Source of the DNA: Microtetraspora glauca
GTDB lineage: Bacteria > Actinomycetota > Actinomycetes > Streptomycetales > Streptomycetaceae
Direction: 5' to 3'
Assembly (NCBI GenBank): GCA_000721275.1
Contig: JOFO01000017.1
Span: 59,979 to 123,978 of the forward strand
Length of the DNA stretch: 64,000 nt
Part shown: in pieces, positions 8,797 through 17,253 of the stretch
Layout: the number at the start of each line of letters is the position of its first letter
How positions within the stretch are numbered: the first letter of the stretch is position 1
The notes under the pieces: generated by a model
The model's input: only the letters and a program-made list of their open reading frames with translations
Told to the model about the DNA's origin: nothing
The model's database searches: none
Translations under genes and position numbers: made by a program

Positions 8797-9663
8797 ATGG
8801 GTGATGTGCTGGCCGGAAATCATGCCACCTGGGAGCTGGAGAGCGACGCACTTGTCATCCGCTTCGAACGGGGGATCCGTACGCCGAGGCTGTTCCAGGC
8901 GCTGCGCGAGCGACGCGTGCCGTACGAGGCACTGGCGTCGGCGGCGCTCGCGCCGGGACGGCGCGGGACCGTGGTGCTGCACGCCGTGCCGCGGCCGGGG
9001 GCCGATCCGCTGATGGAGGCGGCGGCGGGGCAGCTCAAGGAGACCTGCGACCCGTACCGGCTGGCGCTGCCCGCCGACCGGGAGGACGCCGCCGCGCGGT
9101 GGCGCGACGAGCTGGCCTCGCTGATCGCGGCGGTGCCGTCGCACCGGCTCGACCAGGGGTTCCTGGTGGAGGCGCCGCGGGGGCCGCGCTCCTTCAAGGC
9201 GTACGACGGCAAGGCGACCTTCGACGGGTCGTCCGAGGTCTCCTTCCGGTGGTCGTCGACGATGGCCACGTCCGAGAAGTGGAAGACCGGCGACCAGTCG
9301 TTCCGGATACGGGAGCTGAGCGGGGTCGAGTGGCGCACGCCCGACTCCCCCGGCGGCTTCCTGCGGCTGCTGCCCCGGGGCGGCGTGCCGCGCGCGGACC
9401 GGCCGGACCACGACCCGGCGGCGGTCGTCTTCGGCCTCGGGTACGGGCCGGTGCACGACTCCCTGCCGTTCGCGGCGGCCGTGCTGTCGGCGATCCGCGC
9501 GAAGGACCGCGCGCCGGTCCCGGCGGGGGCGCGGAGTGCGGCGCTGGGCGATCCCGGTGCCATCGCTGAAAGGATTCGCCACTTGGGGGAACTGCATCAG
9601 GCCGGCTTGGTGACGGACGAGGAATTCGCGGCGAAGAAGACGGAACTCCTCGCCGAGCTGTAG
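8797..9663 (+). CDS. DUF4429 and SHOCT domain protein
   Basis: Cytoplasmic protein of 288 residues. The N-terminal region matches the streptomycete DUF4429 family (MGDVLAGNHATWELESDALVIRFERG), which contains PH-like folds, probably two copies: one before and one after the block around FDGSSEVSFRWSSTMATSEKW. The last 35 residues form a SHOCT helix-turn-helix (IAERIRHLGELHQAGLVTDEEFAAKKTELLAEL), a short oligomerisation module usual at protein termini. No enzymatic motif is present. Function is unknown; a membrane- or signal-associated scaffold is an inference only. A good hairpin terminator follows. Confidence 0.88.
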   Translation: MGDVLAGNHATWELESDALVIRFERGIRTPRLFQALRERRVPYEALASAALAPGRRGTVVLHAVPRPGADPLMEAAAGQLKETCDPYRLALPADREDAAARWRDELASLIAAVPSHRLDQGFLVEAPRGPRSFKAYDGKATFDGSSEVSFRWSSTMATSEKWKTGDQSFRIRELSGVEWRTPDSPGGFLRLLPRGGVPRADRPDHDPAAVVFGLGYGPVHDSLPFAAAVLSAIRAKDRAPVPAGARSAALGDPGAIAERIRHLGELHQAGLVTDEEFAAKKTELLAEL

Positions 9664-9708
9664 CCCGGAGGCGCGGCGGCCCCGGCGGCCCGGGCACCGC
9701 CGCGCGCG

Positions 9709-9736
9709 CCCGGACCGCCCCGCCCGGCGGTCCGGG
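9709..9736 (+). terminator. Hairpin terminator after the DUF4429 gene
   Basis: Perfect 11-bp stem (9709-9719 with 9726-9736) and a 6-base loop lie 45 bases after the stop codon. The rest of the gap to 9868 is very GC-rich and shows nothing else. Confidence 0.6.
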
Positions 9737-9867
9737 GGCGCCGCGCGACGGGCCGGGCGCGCCGCCCCGCGCCGCCCCTCCCCCGGCCCCCCGACGCCGC
9801 GCCGTCATACCCAGGTCTCACCCGCGATCCGCCACCCCGGTACGACGACGGCGGCCGGGCGCGAACC

Positions 9868-9873
9868 TAGGCT
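9868..9873 (+). promoter_or_regulatory. -10 box TAGGCT, leaderless start
   Basis: TAGGCT is 8 bases before ATG 9882 of the histidine kinase; no Shine-Dalgarno sequence is present. Confidence 0.5.
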
Positions 9874-9881
9874 GGCTCCTC

Positions 9882-11243
9882 ATGAACGCGTTCGAGAAGC
9901 GACCGGGGCCGCGCCGCGTCGCCGCCCGGCTCCAGGGCTGGTCCCGGGTGGCCGTCCAGGCCCTGGAGGCCGCCTTCGCCCCGCCCGACGCCCCCGGCGC
10001 CGCGCCCTTCGCGGGCGCCTCGTCGCGGTGGCTGCGGCTGCTGCCGTACGGCTTCGGGGTCGCGCTCGTCGCCTCCCTGCTGCCGGTCACCGTCACCCTC
10101 CTCATCCACGACTACGACGTGCCCGGCGCGCTCGCCGGGGCGCTCGCCACCGCGCAGGCCGCGCCGCTGCTGCTCGCCGCCACCCGGCCGCTCCAGGCGT
10201 GGTGGATCGTCTTCCCCGCCGCCATCGCGGGGGCGCTCGTGCTGCTGGCCTCCGACGGGCCCCGCGCCCAGCTCTGGCCGTGGACCCCGCCGTTCGTCGT
10301 CGGCTACTGCGCGCTGATGCTCGCCCTCGGGCTGCGTGCGCCGCGCCGGACGCTGCTCGGCGTGTGGCTGGCGACCGGTGCCGCGGGCTATCTGCTGGAG
10401 ATCGTGCGGCCGTACGGCGCCCAGGGCGTCACCACGCTGCTGTTCGTGCTCAGCGGGGTGCTGCTGCTGCTCGCCTCGGCGGTCCGGGCGCGCGGCGAGG
10501 CGCAGCGCCGGCTCGCCGAGCAGGAGACGATCAGCGAGGCCGAGCGGGCCCGCCGCACGCTGCTGGAGGAGCGGGCCCGGATCGCCCGGGAGCTGCACGA
10601 CGTGGTGGCCCACCACATGTCGGTGATCACCGTGCAGGCGGACTCCGCGCCGTACCGGATCCCGGAGCTGCCGGAGGCCGCCCGGGAGGAGTTCGCGTCG
10701 ATCGCGGGGAGCGCGCGGGAGTCGCTGACCGAGATGCGGCGGCTGCTCGCGGTGCTGCGCAGCGACGGCGGCGAGGGCGAGCGGGCCCCGCAGCCGGGCC
10801 TCGACCGGCTCCAGCAACTGGTGGAGGCGACCGTACGGGCGGGGCTGCCGGCCGAGCTGTCGCTCGCCGCGGAGCTGGTGGACGGGCGGACCGAGGTGCC
10901 GCAGGCGGTGGGCCTGTCCGCGTACCGGATCGTGCAGGAGGCGCTGGCCAACGTGGTGCGGCACGCGCCGGGCGCGCCGACGCGGGTGTCGGTGCGCGAG
11001 GACGGGTCCGGTCTGCTGACGGTCCTGGTGGTGAACGGTCCGGCGGCGGAGCCGGGCGCGCCGCTGGAGAGCGCCGGCACCGGGCACGGCCTGGTCGGGA
11101 TGCGGGAGCGGGTCCGGCTGACCGGCGGGAGCCTCGACACCGGTCCGCTGCCGGACGGCGGGTTCCGCGTCGCGGCCCGGCTGCCGCTGGGTCCTAGGGT
11201 GGCCGGTGCGGGGGAACGGCCGACGAGCGAAGGTGTCGTGTGA
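9882..11243 (+). CDS. Sensor histidine kinase, NarL/DesK type
   Basis: Membrane sensor kinase of 453 residues. About five to six hydrophobic segments (residues 45-205) precede a short coiled coil (ARGEAQRRLAEQETISEAERARR). A HisKA_3 domain follows with phospho-acceptor His239 in IARELHDVVAHHMSV. The HATPase domain has N-box EALANVVRHAPG and a GTGHGLVGMRERV glycine-rich lid. There is no large extracellular sensor, so the signal is probably membrane-borne or intramembrane. Its stop overlaps the start of the response regulator by four bases (GTGA), so the pair is translationally coupled. Confidence 0.93.
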   Translation: MNAFEKRPGPRRVAARLQGWSRVAVQALEAAFAPPDAPGAAPFAGASSRWLRLLPYGFGVALVASLLPVTVTLLIHDYDVPGALAGALATAQAAPLLLAATRPLQAWWIVFPAAIAGALVLLASDGPRAQLWPWTPPFVVGYCALMLALGLRAPRRTLLGVWLATGAAGYLLEIVRPYGAQGVTTLLFVLSGVLLLLASAVRARGEAQRRLAEQETISEAERARRTLLEERARIARELHDVVAHHMSVITVQADSAPYRIPELPEAAREEFASIAGSARESLTEMRRLLAVLRSDGGEGERAPQPGLDRLQQLVEATVRAGLPAELSLAAELVDGRTEVPQAVGLSAYRIVQEALANVVRHAPGAPTRVSVREDGSGLLTVLVVNGPAAEPGAPLESAGTGHGLVGMRERVRLTGGSLDTGPLPDGGFRVAARLPLGPRVAGAGERPTSEGVV

Positions 11244-11917
11244 CCATTCGGGTGATCATCGTGGACGACCAGGCCATGGTGCGGGCGGGGTTCGCCGCGC
11301 TGCTGGCCGCGCAGACCGACATCGACGTCGTCGGGGAGGCGCCGGACGGGCGGCGGGGGGTCGAGGTGGCGCGGTCCGCCCACCCCGACGTGGTGCTGAT
11401 GGACGTGCGGATGCCGGAGCTGGACGGGCTGGCGGCGGCCCGGGAGATCCTGCACCCGCCGGCCGGGGTGACGCACCGGCCCAAGGTGCTGATGCTGACC
11501 ACCTTCGACGTCGACGACTACGTGTACGAGGCGCTGCGGGCGGGGGCGTCCGGCTTCCTGCTGAAGGACGCGCCGCCGGCGGATCTGATCGCGGCGGTAC
11601 GGGTCGTGGCGGCGGGCGACGCGCTGCTGGCGCCGTCCGTGACCCGCCGGCTCATCGCCGACTTCGCGGCGAGCCGCCCGGCGGCCCGCAAGGACGTGAC
11701 GGCGCTGCGGCTCAACGGTCTGACCCCGCGTGAGACCGAGGTGCTGGAGCTGATCGCGCGGGGTCTGTCCAACCAGGAGATCGCCGAGCGGCTGGTGCTC
11801 GCCGAGCAGACGGTGAAGACCCACATCGGGCGGGTCCTCGCCAAGCTCGACCTGCGGGACCGCGCGCAGGCGGTGGTCTTCGCCTACGAGTCGGGCCTGG
11901 TGACCCCCGGGGGCTAG
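11240..11917 (+). CDS. Response regulator, NarL/LuxR type
   Basis: DNA-binding response regulator of 225 residues and cognate partner of the preceding kinase. The receiver domain (1-125) has acidic residues in VDDQ, phospho-acceptor Asp55 in VVLMDVRMPELDG and Lys in LLKDAPPADL. The C-terminal LuxR helix-turn-helix (LTPRETEVLELIARGLSNQEIAERL, then TVKTHIGRVLAKL) is complete. GTG at 11240 overlaps the kinase stop. The downstream hydrolase and acyltransferase genes start 150 bases later and are candidate targets, but no direct evidence of control is visible. Confidence 0.94.
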   Translation: MTIRVIIVDDQAMVRAGFAALLAAQTDIDVVGEAPDGRRGVEVARSAHPDVVLMDVRMPELDGLAAAREILHPPAGVTHRPKVLMLTTFDVDDYVYEALRAGASGFLLKDAPPADLIAAVRVVAAGDALLAPSVTRRLIADFAASRPAARKDVTALRLNGLTPRETEVLELIARGLSNQEIAERLVLAEQTVKTHIGRVLAKLDLRDRAQAVVFAYESGLVTPGG

Positions 11918-12071
11918 CCCCACCTCCGGCCGGGGGGCGGCTGCTCGTCCACCCCCTACCCGGGTATGGCACGGGAGTTGGCTCCCCGGGGTGACGTGCC
12001 GTCACCCGCCGTCTTCCTACCTTCCCCTCGCCGACGACGCACGTCGGGAGGGCGAGAGAGGGAGGGCCGGC

Positions 12072-13055
12072 ATGGGCCGCATCACGAGGAGCCTGGTGAC
12101 CGCCGTCATGGTGACGGCGGTCGTGGCCGGGACGGCGGGCTGGGCGTCCGGGACCGCGCAGGAGCCGGTCACCGGGCCGCCCGCCGGGACCGCGGCGTGG
12201 CGGGCGGCGGGACTGCCGGACCCGGAGCGCACGGACCCGGCGGGGATCGCCCGCTTCTTCGCGGGGGTCGGCCCGGAGGAGCGGCGGCGGCTCGTCCGGA
12301 CGCACCCGACGGTCGTCGGGAACCTCGACGGGGCGCCGCTGGAGCTGCGGTACGAGGCCAACGCGCTGACGTCGCGGGGCCGTTACCCGGGCGCCCGGGT
12401 CCTGGCGTACGACTCCCGGGGGCGGGGCCAGGCGGTCCTCGTGCACGGGGACCTGGCGACGGCGGCGCGGGTCGCGGTGCTGGTGCCGGGCTCCGACGTC
12501 GACGCCGGCCGCATGGACTCGCTCACCCGGAAGGCCGCCGCCCTGCGGGAGGCGACCGGCGGGCGCACCGCCGTCGTCTCCTGGGCCGGCTACACCACCC
12601 CGGTCGGCGTCGGGCTGGACGCCGCGTCGGGCGAGCTGGCGGAGGCGGGCGCCGGTCGGCTGGCCCGCTTCGCCGAGGGGCTGCGGGCCGCCGGGGTGCG
12701 TCCCGAGCCGTCCGTCTTCTGCCACAGCTACGGCTCCGTCGTCTGCGGGCTCGCCGCGCACCGGCTGAAGGCGAAGGACCTGGTGGTGTTCGGCTCCCCC
12801 GGCATGCGGGCGGCGAACGTGGCCGCACTGCGGACCCCGGCCCGGGTGTGGGCGGCGAAGGACCCGACGGACTGGATCGACCGGGTGCCGAACGTGGCCG
12901 TCGCCGGCCTCGGGCACGGCCCCGACCCGACCGCGCCGGAGTTCGGCGCCCGGCCGGTGCCGGCCGCGGACGCGGACGGCCACGACGGCTACTTCGCGCC
13001 CGGCACCTCCTCGCTGCGCGCCTTCGCCGCGATCGCCGAGGGGGACGTCCGATGA
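12072..13055 (+). CDS. Alpha/beta hydrolase, DUF1023 family, secreted
   Basis: Paralogue of the protein at 7508, here 327 residues with an N-terminal signal or anchor peptide (LVTAVMVTAVVAGTAGWASG). It shares HPTVVGNLDGAP, FCHSYGSVVCG (nucleophile Ser219), AKDPTDWIDRVP and LGHGPDPTAPEFGA with it, so the active site is retained. ATG 12072 has GGAGGG 5 bases upstream; a longer frame exists upstream but its extra residues are not protein-like. The stop overlaps the next start (ATGA), so it is co-translated with an acyltransferase-3 membrane protein. This suggests that the two act on the same envelope substrate (inference). Confidence 0.87.
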   Translation: MGRITRSLVTAVMVTAVVAGTAGWASGTAQEPVTGPPAGTAAWRAAGLPDPERTDPAGIARFFAGVGPEERRRLVRTHPTVVGNLDGAPLELRYEANALTSRGRYPGARVLAYDSRGRGQAVLVHGDLATAARVAVLVPGSDVDAGRMDSLTRKAAALREATGGRTAVVSWAGYTTPVGVGLDAASGELAEAGAGRLARFAEGLRAAGVRPEPSVFCHSYGSVVCGLAAHRLKAKDLVVFGSPGMRAANVAALRTPARVWAAKDPTDWIDRVPNVAVAGLGHGPDPTAPEFGARPVPAADADGHDGYFAPGTSSLRAFAAIAEGDVR

Positions 13056-14248
13056 GAACCCTGATCCGGAAGATCGAGGCCGGCACCCCCGCCCACCGCG
13101 ACCGGGCCGTCGACGGCCTGCGGGCGCTGGCGCTGCTCGCCGTGCCCACCGGCCACTGGCTGCTCGGCGGGTTCACGCTCTCCGCCGACGGCGCCCTGCA
13201 CAACGCCTCCCCGCTGACCGCCTTCGGCGCGCTCGCCCCGGCGAGCTGGGTCCTCCAGATGCTGGGGATCTTCTTCCTGGTCGGCGGTTACGCCTCCGTC
13301 CTGTCCTACCGGCGCAGGACCGGCTCGGCCCGCGCCTGGCTCGGCGGGCGGCTCGCCCGGCTCGGCCGCCCGGTGCTCGGGGTGACGGCGGTGTGGGCGG
13401 CGCTGCTGCCGCTGCTCCACCACGGCTTCGGGGTGCCGGTGGACACCCTGCGGACGGCGTCGACGCTGGTGATCCAGCCGCTGTGGTTCGTCGGCGTGTA
13501 CACGGTGGTGACGGCGCTGACGCCGCTGTGCGTGCGGGCCGCGCGCCGGTTCGGGGCGTGGGCGGCGGCCCCGCTGCTCGGCTCGGTCGCCGTCGTGGAC
13601 TTCCTGCGGTACGGCCCGTACGCGGACGCGGTGCCGTCCTGGCTGAGCGTGCTGAACATCCTGCCGGGCTGGCTCTTCGCGTACCAGCTGGGCGTGTCCT
13701 GGGGCGAGGGGCGGGTGAACCGCCGGCACGCGTGGGGGCTGCTGCTCGGCGGGGCGGCGCTCTTCGCGGCGCTGCTGCTGGTCTTCGGCTACCCGGCGTC
13801 GATGGTCGGCGTCCCCGGCGAGGCCCGCACCAACTCGCATCCGCCGTCGCTGCTGGTCCTGGCGCTCGCCGCCGCCCAGAGCGGGGCCGCGGTCCTGCTG
13901 CGGGACCGGCTCGGCCGGCTGCTGGGGCGGCCCGCGCTGTGGGCGCCGGTCGTGATCATCAACCTGTCGGCGATGACGATCCTGTGCTGGCACCAGACCG
14001 CGATGCTCGCGGCGGCCGTGCCCGCCTCGTACCTGGGCGAGGTGCCCGGTCTCGTCGGGGCGCCCGACTCGGCCGGCTGGATCCTGGCCCGGCTGGCCTG
14101 GATGCCGGTCTTCGCCGGGCTGCTGGTGCTGATCGGACGGTACGCGCGCGGCTTCGAGTCGCCGTGGACGCGCACCGGCCCGGCCCGCCGCACCCTCGCG
14201 GGGCTGCTCGCCGCCGGCTTCGCGGTCTTCGCCCTGGGGCTCGCGTGA
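13052..14248 (+). CDS. Acyltransferase 3 family membrane protein
   Basis: Integral membrane protein of 398 residues with about ten hydrophobic helices. Family marks are the N-terminal RDRAVDGLRALALLAVPTGHW (the catalytic-histidine region), the FFLVGGYASVLSYRRR block and an ILCWHQTAM motif near the C-terminus. Acyltransferase-3 proteins move acyl groups from cytoplasmic donors to sugars or lipids across the membrane. It overlaps the upstream hydrolase by four bases, giving an acyl-transfer and acyl-hydrolysis pair downstream of a two-component system. The substrate is unknown. A strong hairpin follows and separates it from the convergent aldo/keto reductase. Confidence 0.88.
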   Translation: MRTLIRKIEAGTPAHRDRAVDGLRALALLAVPTGHWLLGGFTLSADGALHNASPLTAFGALAPASWVLQMLGIFFLVGGYASVLSYRRRTGSARAWLGGRLARLGRPVLGVTAVWAALLPLLHHGFGVPVDTLRTASTLVIQPLWFVGVYTVVTALTPLCVRAARRFGAWAAAPLLGSVAVVDFLRYGPYADAVPSWLSVLNILPGWLFAYQLGVSWGEGRVNRRHAWGLLLGGAALFAALLLVFGYPASMVGVPGEARTNSHPPSLLVLALAAAQSGAAVLLRDRLGRLLGRPALWAPVVIINLSAMTILCWHQTAMLAAAVPASYLGEVPGLVGAPDSAGWILARLAWMPVFAGLLVLIGRYARGFESPWTRTGPARRTLAGLLAAGFAVFALGLA

Positions 14249-14271
14249 CGGGCCCCGGGGCGGCCCGGGGC

Positions 14272-14301
14272 GGGCGGCCGGACCGTGGGGGCCGGCCGCC
14301 C
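14272..14301. terminator. Bidirectional hairpin terminator
   Basis: Perfect 10-bp arms (14272-14281, 14292-14301) with a 10-base loop lie between two convergent genes and can serve both. Confidence 0.6.
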
Positions 14302-14316
14302 GGCCGGGCTCCGGGG

Positions 14317-15339
14317 TCAGACCTCGCGGGCGGCCGAGGTGAAGCTCATGTCGGGGTAGCGGTCGCCCGCCACCTGCTCCGCGAGCGGTTCGAGGGCGGC
14401 GAGCTCGGCCTCGGTGAGGGTGATGCGGGTGGCGGCGGCGTTCTCCTCCAGCCGGGACCGCTTGCGGGTGCCGGGGATGGGGACGACCGTCAGCCCGTGC
14501 ACGGCGGCCCGCTGCTGCACCCAGGCCAGCGCGATCTGCGCGGGCGTCGCCCCGTGCGCGGCGGCGATCTTCCGGACCGGGTCGAGGAGGGTCGCGTTGC
14601 GCTCGGCGTTCTCGCCGGTGAAGCGGGGCTGGAAGCGGCGGAAGTCGCCGTCCGACAGGTCCTTGCCGGCGTCGGCGAAGGCGCCGGTGAGGAAGCCGCG
14701 GCCGAGCGGCGAGTACGGCACGAAGGTGACGCCCAGCTCGGCGGCGGCGGCCACGGCGGAGCGCTCCACGTCCCGGGAGAAGAGCGACCACTCCGACTGG
14801 AGGGCGGCGATCGGGTGGACGGCGAACGCCTCGCGCAGCTCCGGCCCGGTGACCTCGCTCAGCCCGAGGTGGCGCACCTTGCCCTCGGCGACCAGCTCGG
14901 CCATCGCGCCGACGGACTCGGCGAACGGCACGGCCGGGTCGCGCCGGTGCATGTAGTAGAGGTCGATGGTGTCGGTGCCGAGCCGGCGCAGGCTGCCCTC
15001 GACGGCCTTCCGGATGTAGGCGCGGTCGTTGCGGACACCCCGGTAGGAGGGGTCCGCGGGGTCGCGCTCGATGGCGAACTTGGTGGCCAGGACGATCTCG
15101 TCCCGGTGGGCGGCGACGAACGGGGCCAGGAACTCCTCGTTGGCGCCGCTGCCGTAGATGTCGGCGGTGTCGATCAGGGTGACGCCCGCCTCCAGGGCCG
15201 CGTCGAGGGTGTCCCGGGCGGCGGCCTCGTCGGTGTCGCCGTAGAACTCGCTGATGCCCATGGCGCCGAAGCCCTGGACGCCGATCTCGGGGCCCTCCGG
15301 GCCGGGGCCGAGGCGTACGGTGTCGATCCTGTCGTTCAT
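14317..15339 (-). CDS. Aldo/keto reductase
   Basis: NADPH-dependent oxidoreductase of 340 residues with a TIM-barrel fold. The catalytic tetrad is visible as Asp in LIDTAD, Tyr in IYGSG, Lys in LATKF and His in LYYMHRR. The cofactor-binding C-terminal part reads VVPIPGTRKRSRLEENAAA. It resembles the YakC/AKR13-like branch. ATG 15339 overlaps the stop of the MerR gene by four bases (ATGA) and GAGG lies 9 bases before it. The MerR partner and its promoter with a 19-bp spacer suggest induction by aldehydes or other electrophiles, as in AdhR-type systems (inference). Confidence 0.93.
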   Translation of the reverse strand: MNDRIDTVRLGPGPEGPEIGVQGFGAMGISEFYGDTDEAAARDTLDAALEAGVTLIDTADIYGSGANEEFLAPFVAAHRDEIVLATKFAIERDPADPSYRGVRNDRAYIRKAVEGSLRRLGTDTIDLYYMHRRDPAVPFAESVGAMAELVAEGKVRHLGLSEVTGPELREAFAVHPIAALQSEWSLFSRDVERSAVAAAAELGVTFVPYSPLGRGFLTGAFADAGKDLSDGDFRRFQPRFTGENAERNATLLDPVRKIAAAHGATPAQIALAWVQQRAAVHGLTVVPIPGTRKRSRLEENAAATRITLTEAELAALEPLAEQVAGDRYPDMSFTSAAREV

Positions 15340-15755
15340 GAGGAAGTGCCTCCGCAGACGGTGCCGTAGTGGTCGATCTTGAGGTCGAGCACGGCGAGCG
15401 TGGACTGGAGCTCGGCGATCCGGGCCCGGACGTCCCGGCGCGTCGCCTCCAGCAGGGCCCGCCGCTCGGCGTGGGTGTGGGAGCCCTCGCGGACCAGCTC
15501 CGCGTACCGGACCATGTCCGCGACCGGCATCCCGGTGAGCCGCAGCTTGCCGACGAACTCCAGCCAGCCGAGGTCCCGTTCGGTGAAGCGCCGCTGCCCG
15601 GTGTGCGACCGGTCGACGTGCGGCATCAGACCGATCCGCTCGTACCAGCGCAGGGTGTGCGCGGTGAGCCCGGTCAGGGCGGCGACCTCGCTGATCGTGT
15701 AGCGGTCCTTGCGCGCGGACCCGGTCGTGCTCTCGACGCTCTCGATCACGCTCAT
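15336..15755 (-). CDS. MerR family transcriptional regulator
   Basis: DNA-binding protein of 139 residues. The N-terminal winged helix reads YTISEVAALTGLTAHTLRWYERIGLM, followed by an FTERDLGWLEFVGKLRLTGM block and a C-terminal antiparallel coiled-coil helix used for dimerisation. One cysteine (TVCGGTSS) sits at the extreme C-terminus and could sense electrophiles, but this is only an inference. The gene is leaderless: -10 TAGCGT lies 6 bases before the ATG. It heads a two-gene operon with the aldo/keto reductase and very likely activates its own promoter through the palindrome at 15774-15787. Confidence 0.93.
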   Translation of the reverse strand: MSVIESVESTTGSARKDRYTISEVAALTGLTAHTLRWYERIGLMPHVDRSHTGQRRFTERDLGWLEFVGKLRLTGMPVADMVRYAELVREGSHTHAERRALLEATRRDVRARIAELQSTLAVLDLKIDHYGTVCGGTSS

Positions 15756-15761
15756 GCCCCC

Positions 15762-15799
15762 ACGCTAGGAGGTTGGAGTGCACTCCAGGCAAGTAGGCT
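15762..15799. promoter_or_regulatory. Divergent MerR-type promoter region with palindrome
   Basis: On the minus strand, -35 TTGCCT (15792-15787) and -10 TAGCGT (15767-15762) are separated by 19 bp, the stretched spacing typical of MerR-activated promoters. The spacer contains the perfect palindrome TGGAGTGCACTCCA (15774-15787). On the plus strand, TAGGCT (15794-15799) is the -10 of the serine hydrolase gene, 7 bases before its ATG, so the same operator may also affect that gene. Confidence 0.75.
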
Positions 15800-15806
15800 C
15801 GGAGCC

Positions 15807-16637
15807 ATGGAGAGCAACAGCGTGCCGAGTCTGGCGGCGATCGAGAACTGGCCCGTCCCCACCGCGGCGGCCGCCGTGGTCCGCGCGGACGGCACCGTGG
15901 CCGGGAGCCACGGCCCGACCGGGCGGCGCTTCCCGCTCGCGTCGGTGACGAAGCCGCTGGCGGCGTACGCGGTGCTCGTCGCGTACGAGGAGGGGGCGAT
16001 CGACCTCGACGAGCCGGCCGGGCCCGAGGGCGCGACCGTGCGGCACCTGCTGGCCCACACCTCGGGGCTCGCCTTCGACGAGAACCGGGTGCAGGCCGCG
16101 CCGGGCACCCGCCGGATCTACTCCAACACCGGTTTCGAGGTCCTCGGCGACCTGGTCGCCAAGGCCACCGACATCCCCTTCGCCGACTACCTCCACCAGG
16201 CCGTCCTGGAGCCGCTGGGCATGGCGGACACCTCCCTCGACGGCTCCCCCGCCAAGGACGCGGTGTCGACCGTGGACGACCTGGTGCGGTTCGCGGCCGA
16301 GGTGCAGGCGCCCCGGCTGCTCGACGCCCGCACGGTGCTGGACGCGATGACGGTGACGTACCCGGGACTGACCGGCATCCTGCCCGGTTACGGGCACCAG
16401 CGGCCGAACGACTGGGGCCTCGGCTTCGAGATCCGCGGCGCCAAGGCCCCGCACTGGACCGGCACCACGTCCTCGCCGCGCACCTTCGGCCACTTCGGCC
16501 AGTCCGGCACCTTCCTGTGGATCGACCCGGACGCGCGGGCCGCGTGCGTGGCGCTCACGGACCGGCCCTTCGGCCCGTGGGCCGTCGAGGCGTGGACGCC
16601 GTTCACCGACGCGGTCCTCGCCGACCTCCGCCGCTGA
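15807..16637 (+). CDS. Serine hydrolase, beta-lactamase/PBP-like (class C fold)
   Basis: Penicillin-binding-protein-like hydrolase or esterase of 276 residues. The SxxK nucleophile motif is SVTK (Ser46, Lys49), the YxN element is YSN in RRIYSNTGFEVLG and the third motif is HFGQSG (HxG). There is no clear signal peptide, so it is probably a cytoplasmic esterase or transacylase rather than a resistance beta-lactamase. ATG 15807 is leaderless, 7 bases after TAGGCT. It is divergent from the MerR gene and shares its operator region. The substrate cannot be told from the sequence. Confidence 0.88.
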   Translation: MESNSVPSLAAIENWPVPTAAAAVVRADGTVAGSHGPTGRRFPLASVTKPLAAYAVLVAYEEGAIDLDEPAGPEGATVRHLLAHTSGLAFDENRVQAAPGTRRIYSNTGFEVLGDLVAKATDIPFADYLHQAVLEPLGMADTSLDGSPAKDAVSTVDDLVRFAAEVQAPRLLDARTVLDAMTVTYPGLTGILPGYGHQRPNDWGLGFEIRGAKAPHWTGTTSSPRTFGHFGQSGTFLWIDPDARAACVALTDRPFGPWAVEAWTPFTDAVLADLRR

Positions 16638-16647
16638 CAGGGGCCCC

Positions 16648-17253
16648 CTAGAACTCGCAGGCCGCGGCGGGCAGCGGGCCGTCCGGGCCCGTGACCGTCA
16701 CCTCGCGGGCGCCGCCGCGGTCGACGGCGTACGCGGCCGTGCACACCAGCTGCGCGACCGCGCGCTCCGACAGCTCGTGGACCAGGAACGGGGCCTGGAG
16801 CCGTATCCCGCCGCCGTCCTCGGACTCGACGCGGACCGGCTCCCTGCTCCGGGGCAGCTCCGTGGTGAGGCCCGCCTGCGCCTCGGCGCCGCCCGGGCCG
16901 GCCAGCAGGGCGGCGAGGACCTTCGCGGTGGCCAGGCCGGGGACGGTCGGATGGGTCAGGTCGACCGGCGCGCGGGCGTCGAGGTGCTCGCCGTCCGCGT
17001 GCTCCCCCGCCTCGACGGGATGCGTGGGCACCGGGTCGGGCACGAAGGAGCCGCCGCCGTCCCGGGCGACCGGCATCAGCGCGCCGTCGGGGCCGAGGAA
17101 CCAGAGCACCATCCGGCCCTCGGGGAACGGCTGCACGTCGACGCTCGGCGCCTCCCCCGCCTCCACCACGTCGCTGCCCTGGATGCCGCAGCCGGCGAGC
17201 AGCGCCAGCGCGGCGGCGGCGAGCGCCGCGCCCCGCCGGGAGCGGCGCCTCAC
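16648..17253 (-). CDS. Lipoprotein coupled to a two-component system
   Basis: Exported lipoprotein of 201 residues: basic N-terminus, hydrophobic core and lipobox LLAGC (Cys near residue 22). The mature part resembles the accessory lipoproteins found with OmpR-type two-component systems in Streptomyces, such as the lipoprotein genes next to cseBC and afsQ1/Q2, including a GerMN-like middle section (LTHPTVPGLATAKVLAALLAGP). GTG 17253 overlaps the kinase stop by four bases, so it is co-translated with the kinase. A role in modulating the sensor from outside the membrane is likely but inferred. It ends 10 bases from the convergent serine hydrolase gene. Confidence 0.8.
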   Translation of the reverse strand: MRRRSRRGAALAAAALALLAGCGIQGSDVVEAGEAPSVDVQPFPEGRMVLWFLGPDGALMPVARDGGGSFVPDPVPTHPVEAGEHADGEHLDARAPVDLTHPTVPGLATAKVLAALLAGPGGAEAQAGLTTELPRSREPVRVESEDGGGIRLQAPFLVHELSERAVAQLVCTAAYAVDRGGAREVTVTGPDGPLPAAACEF

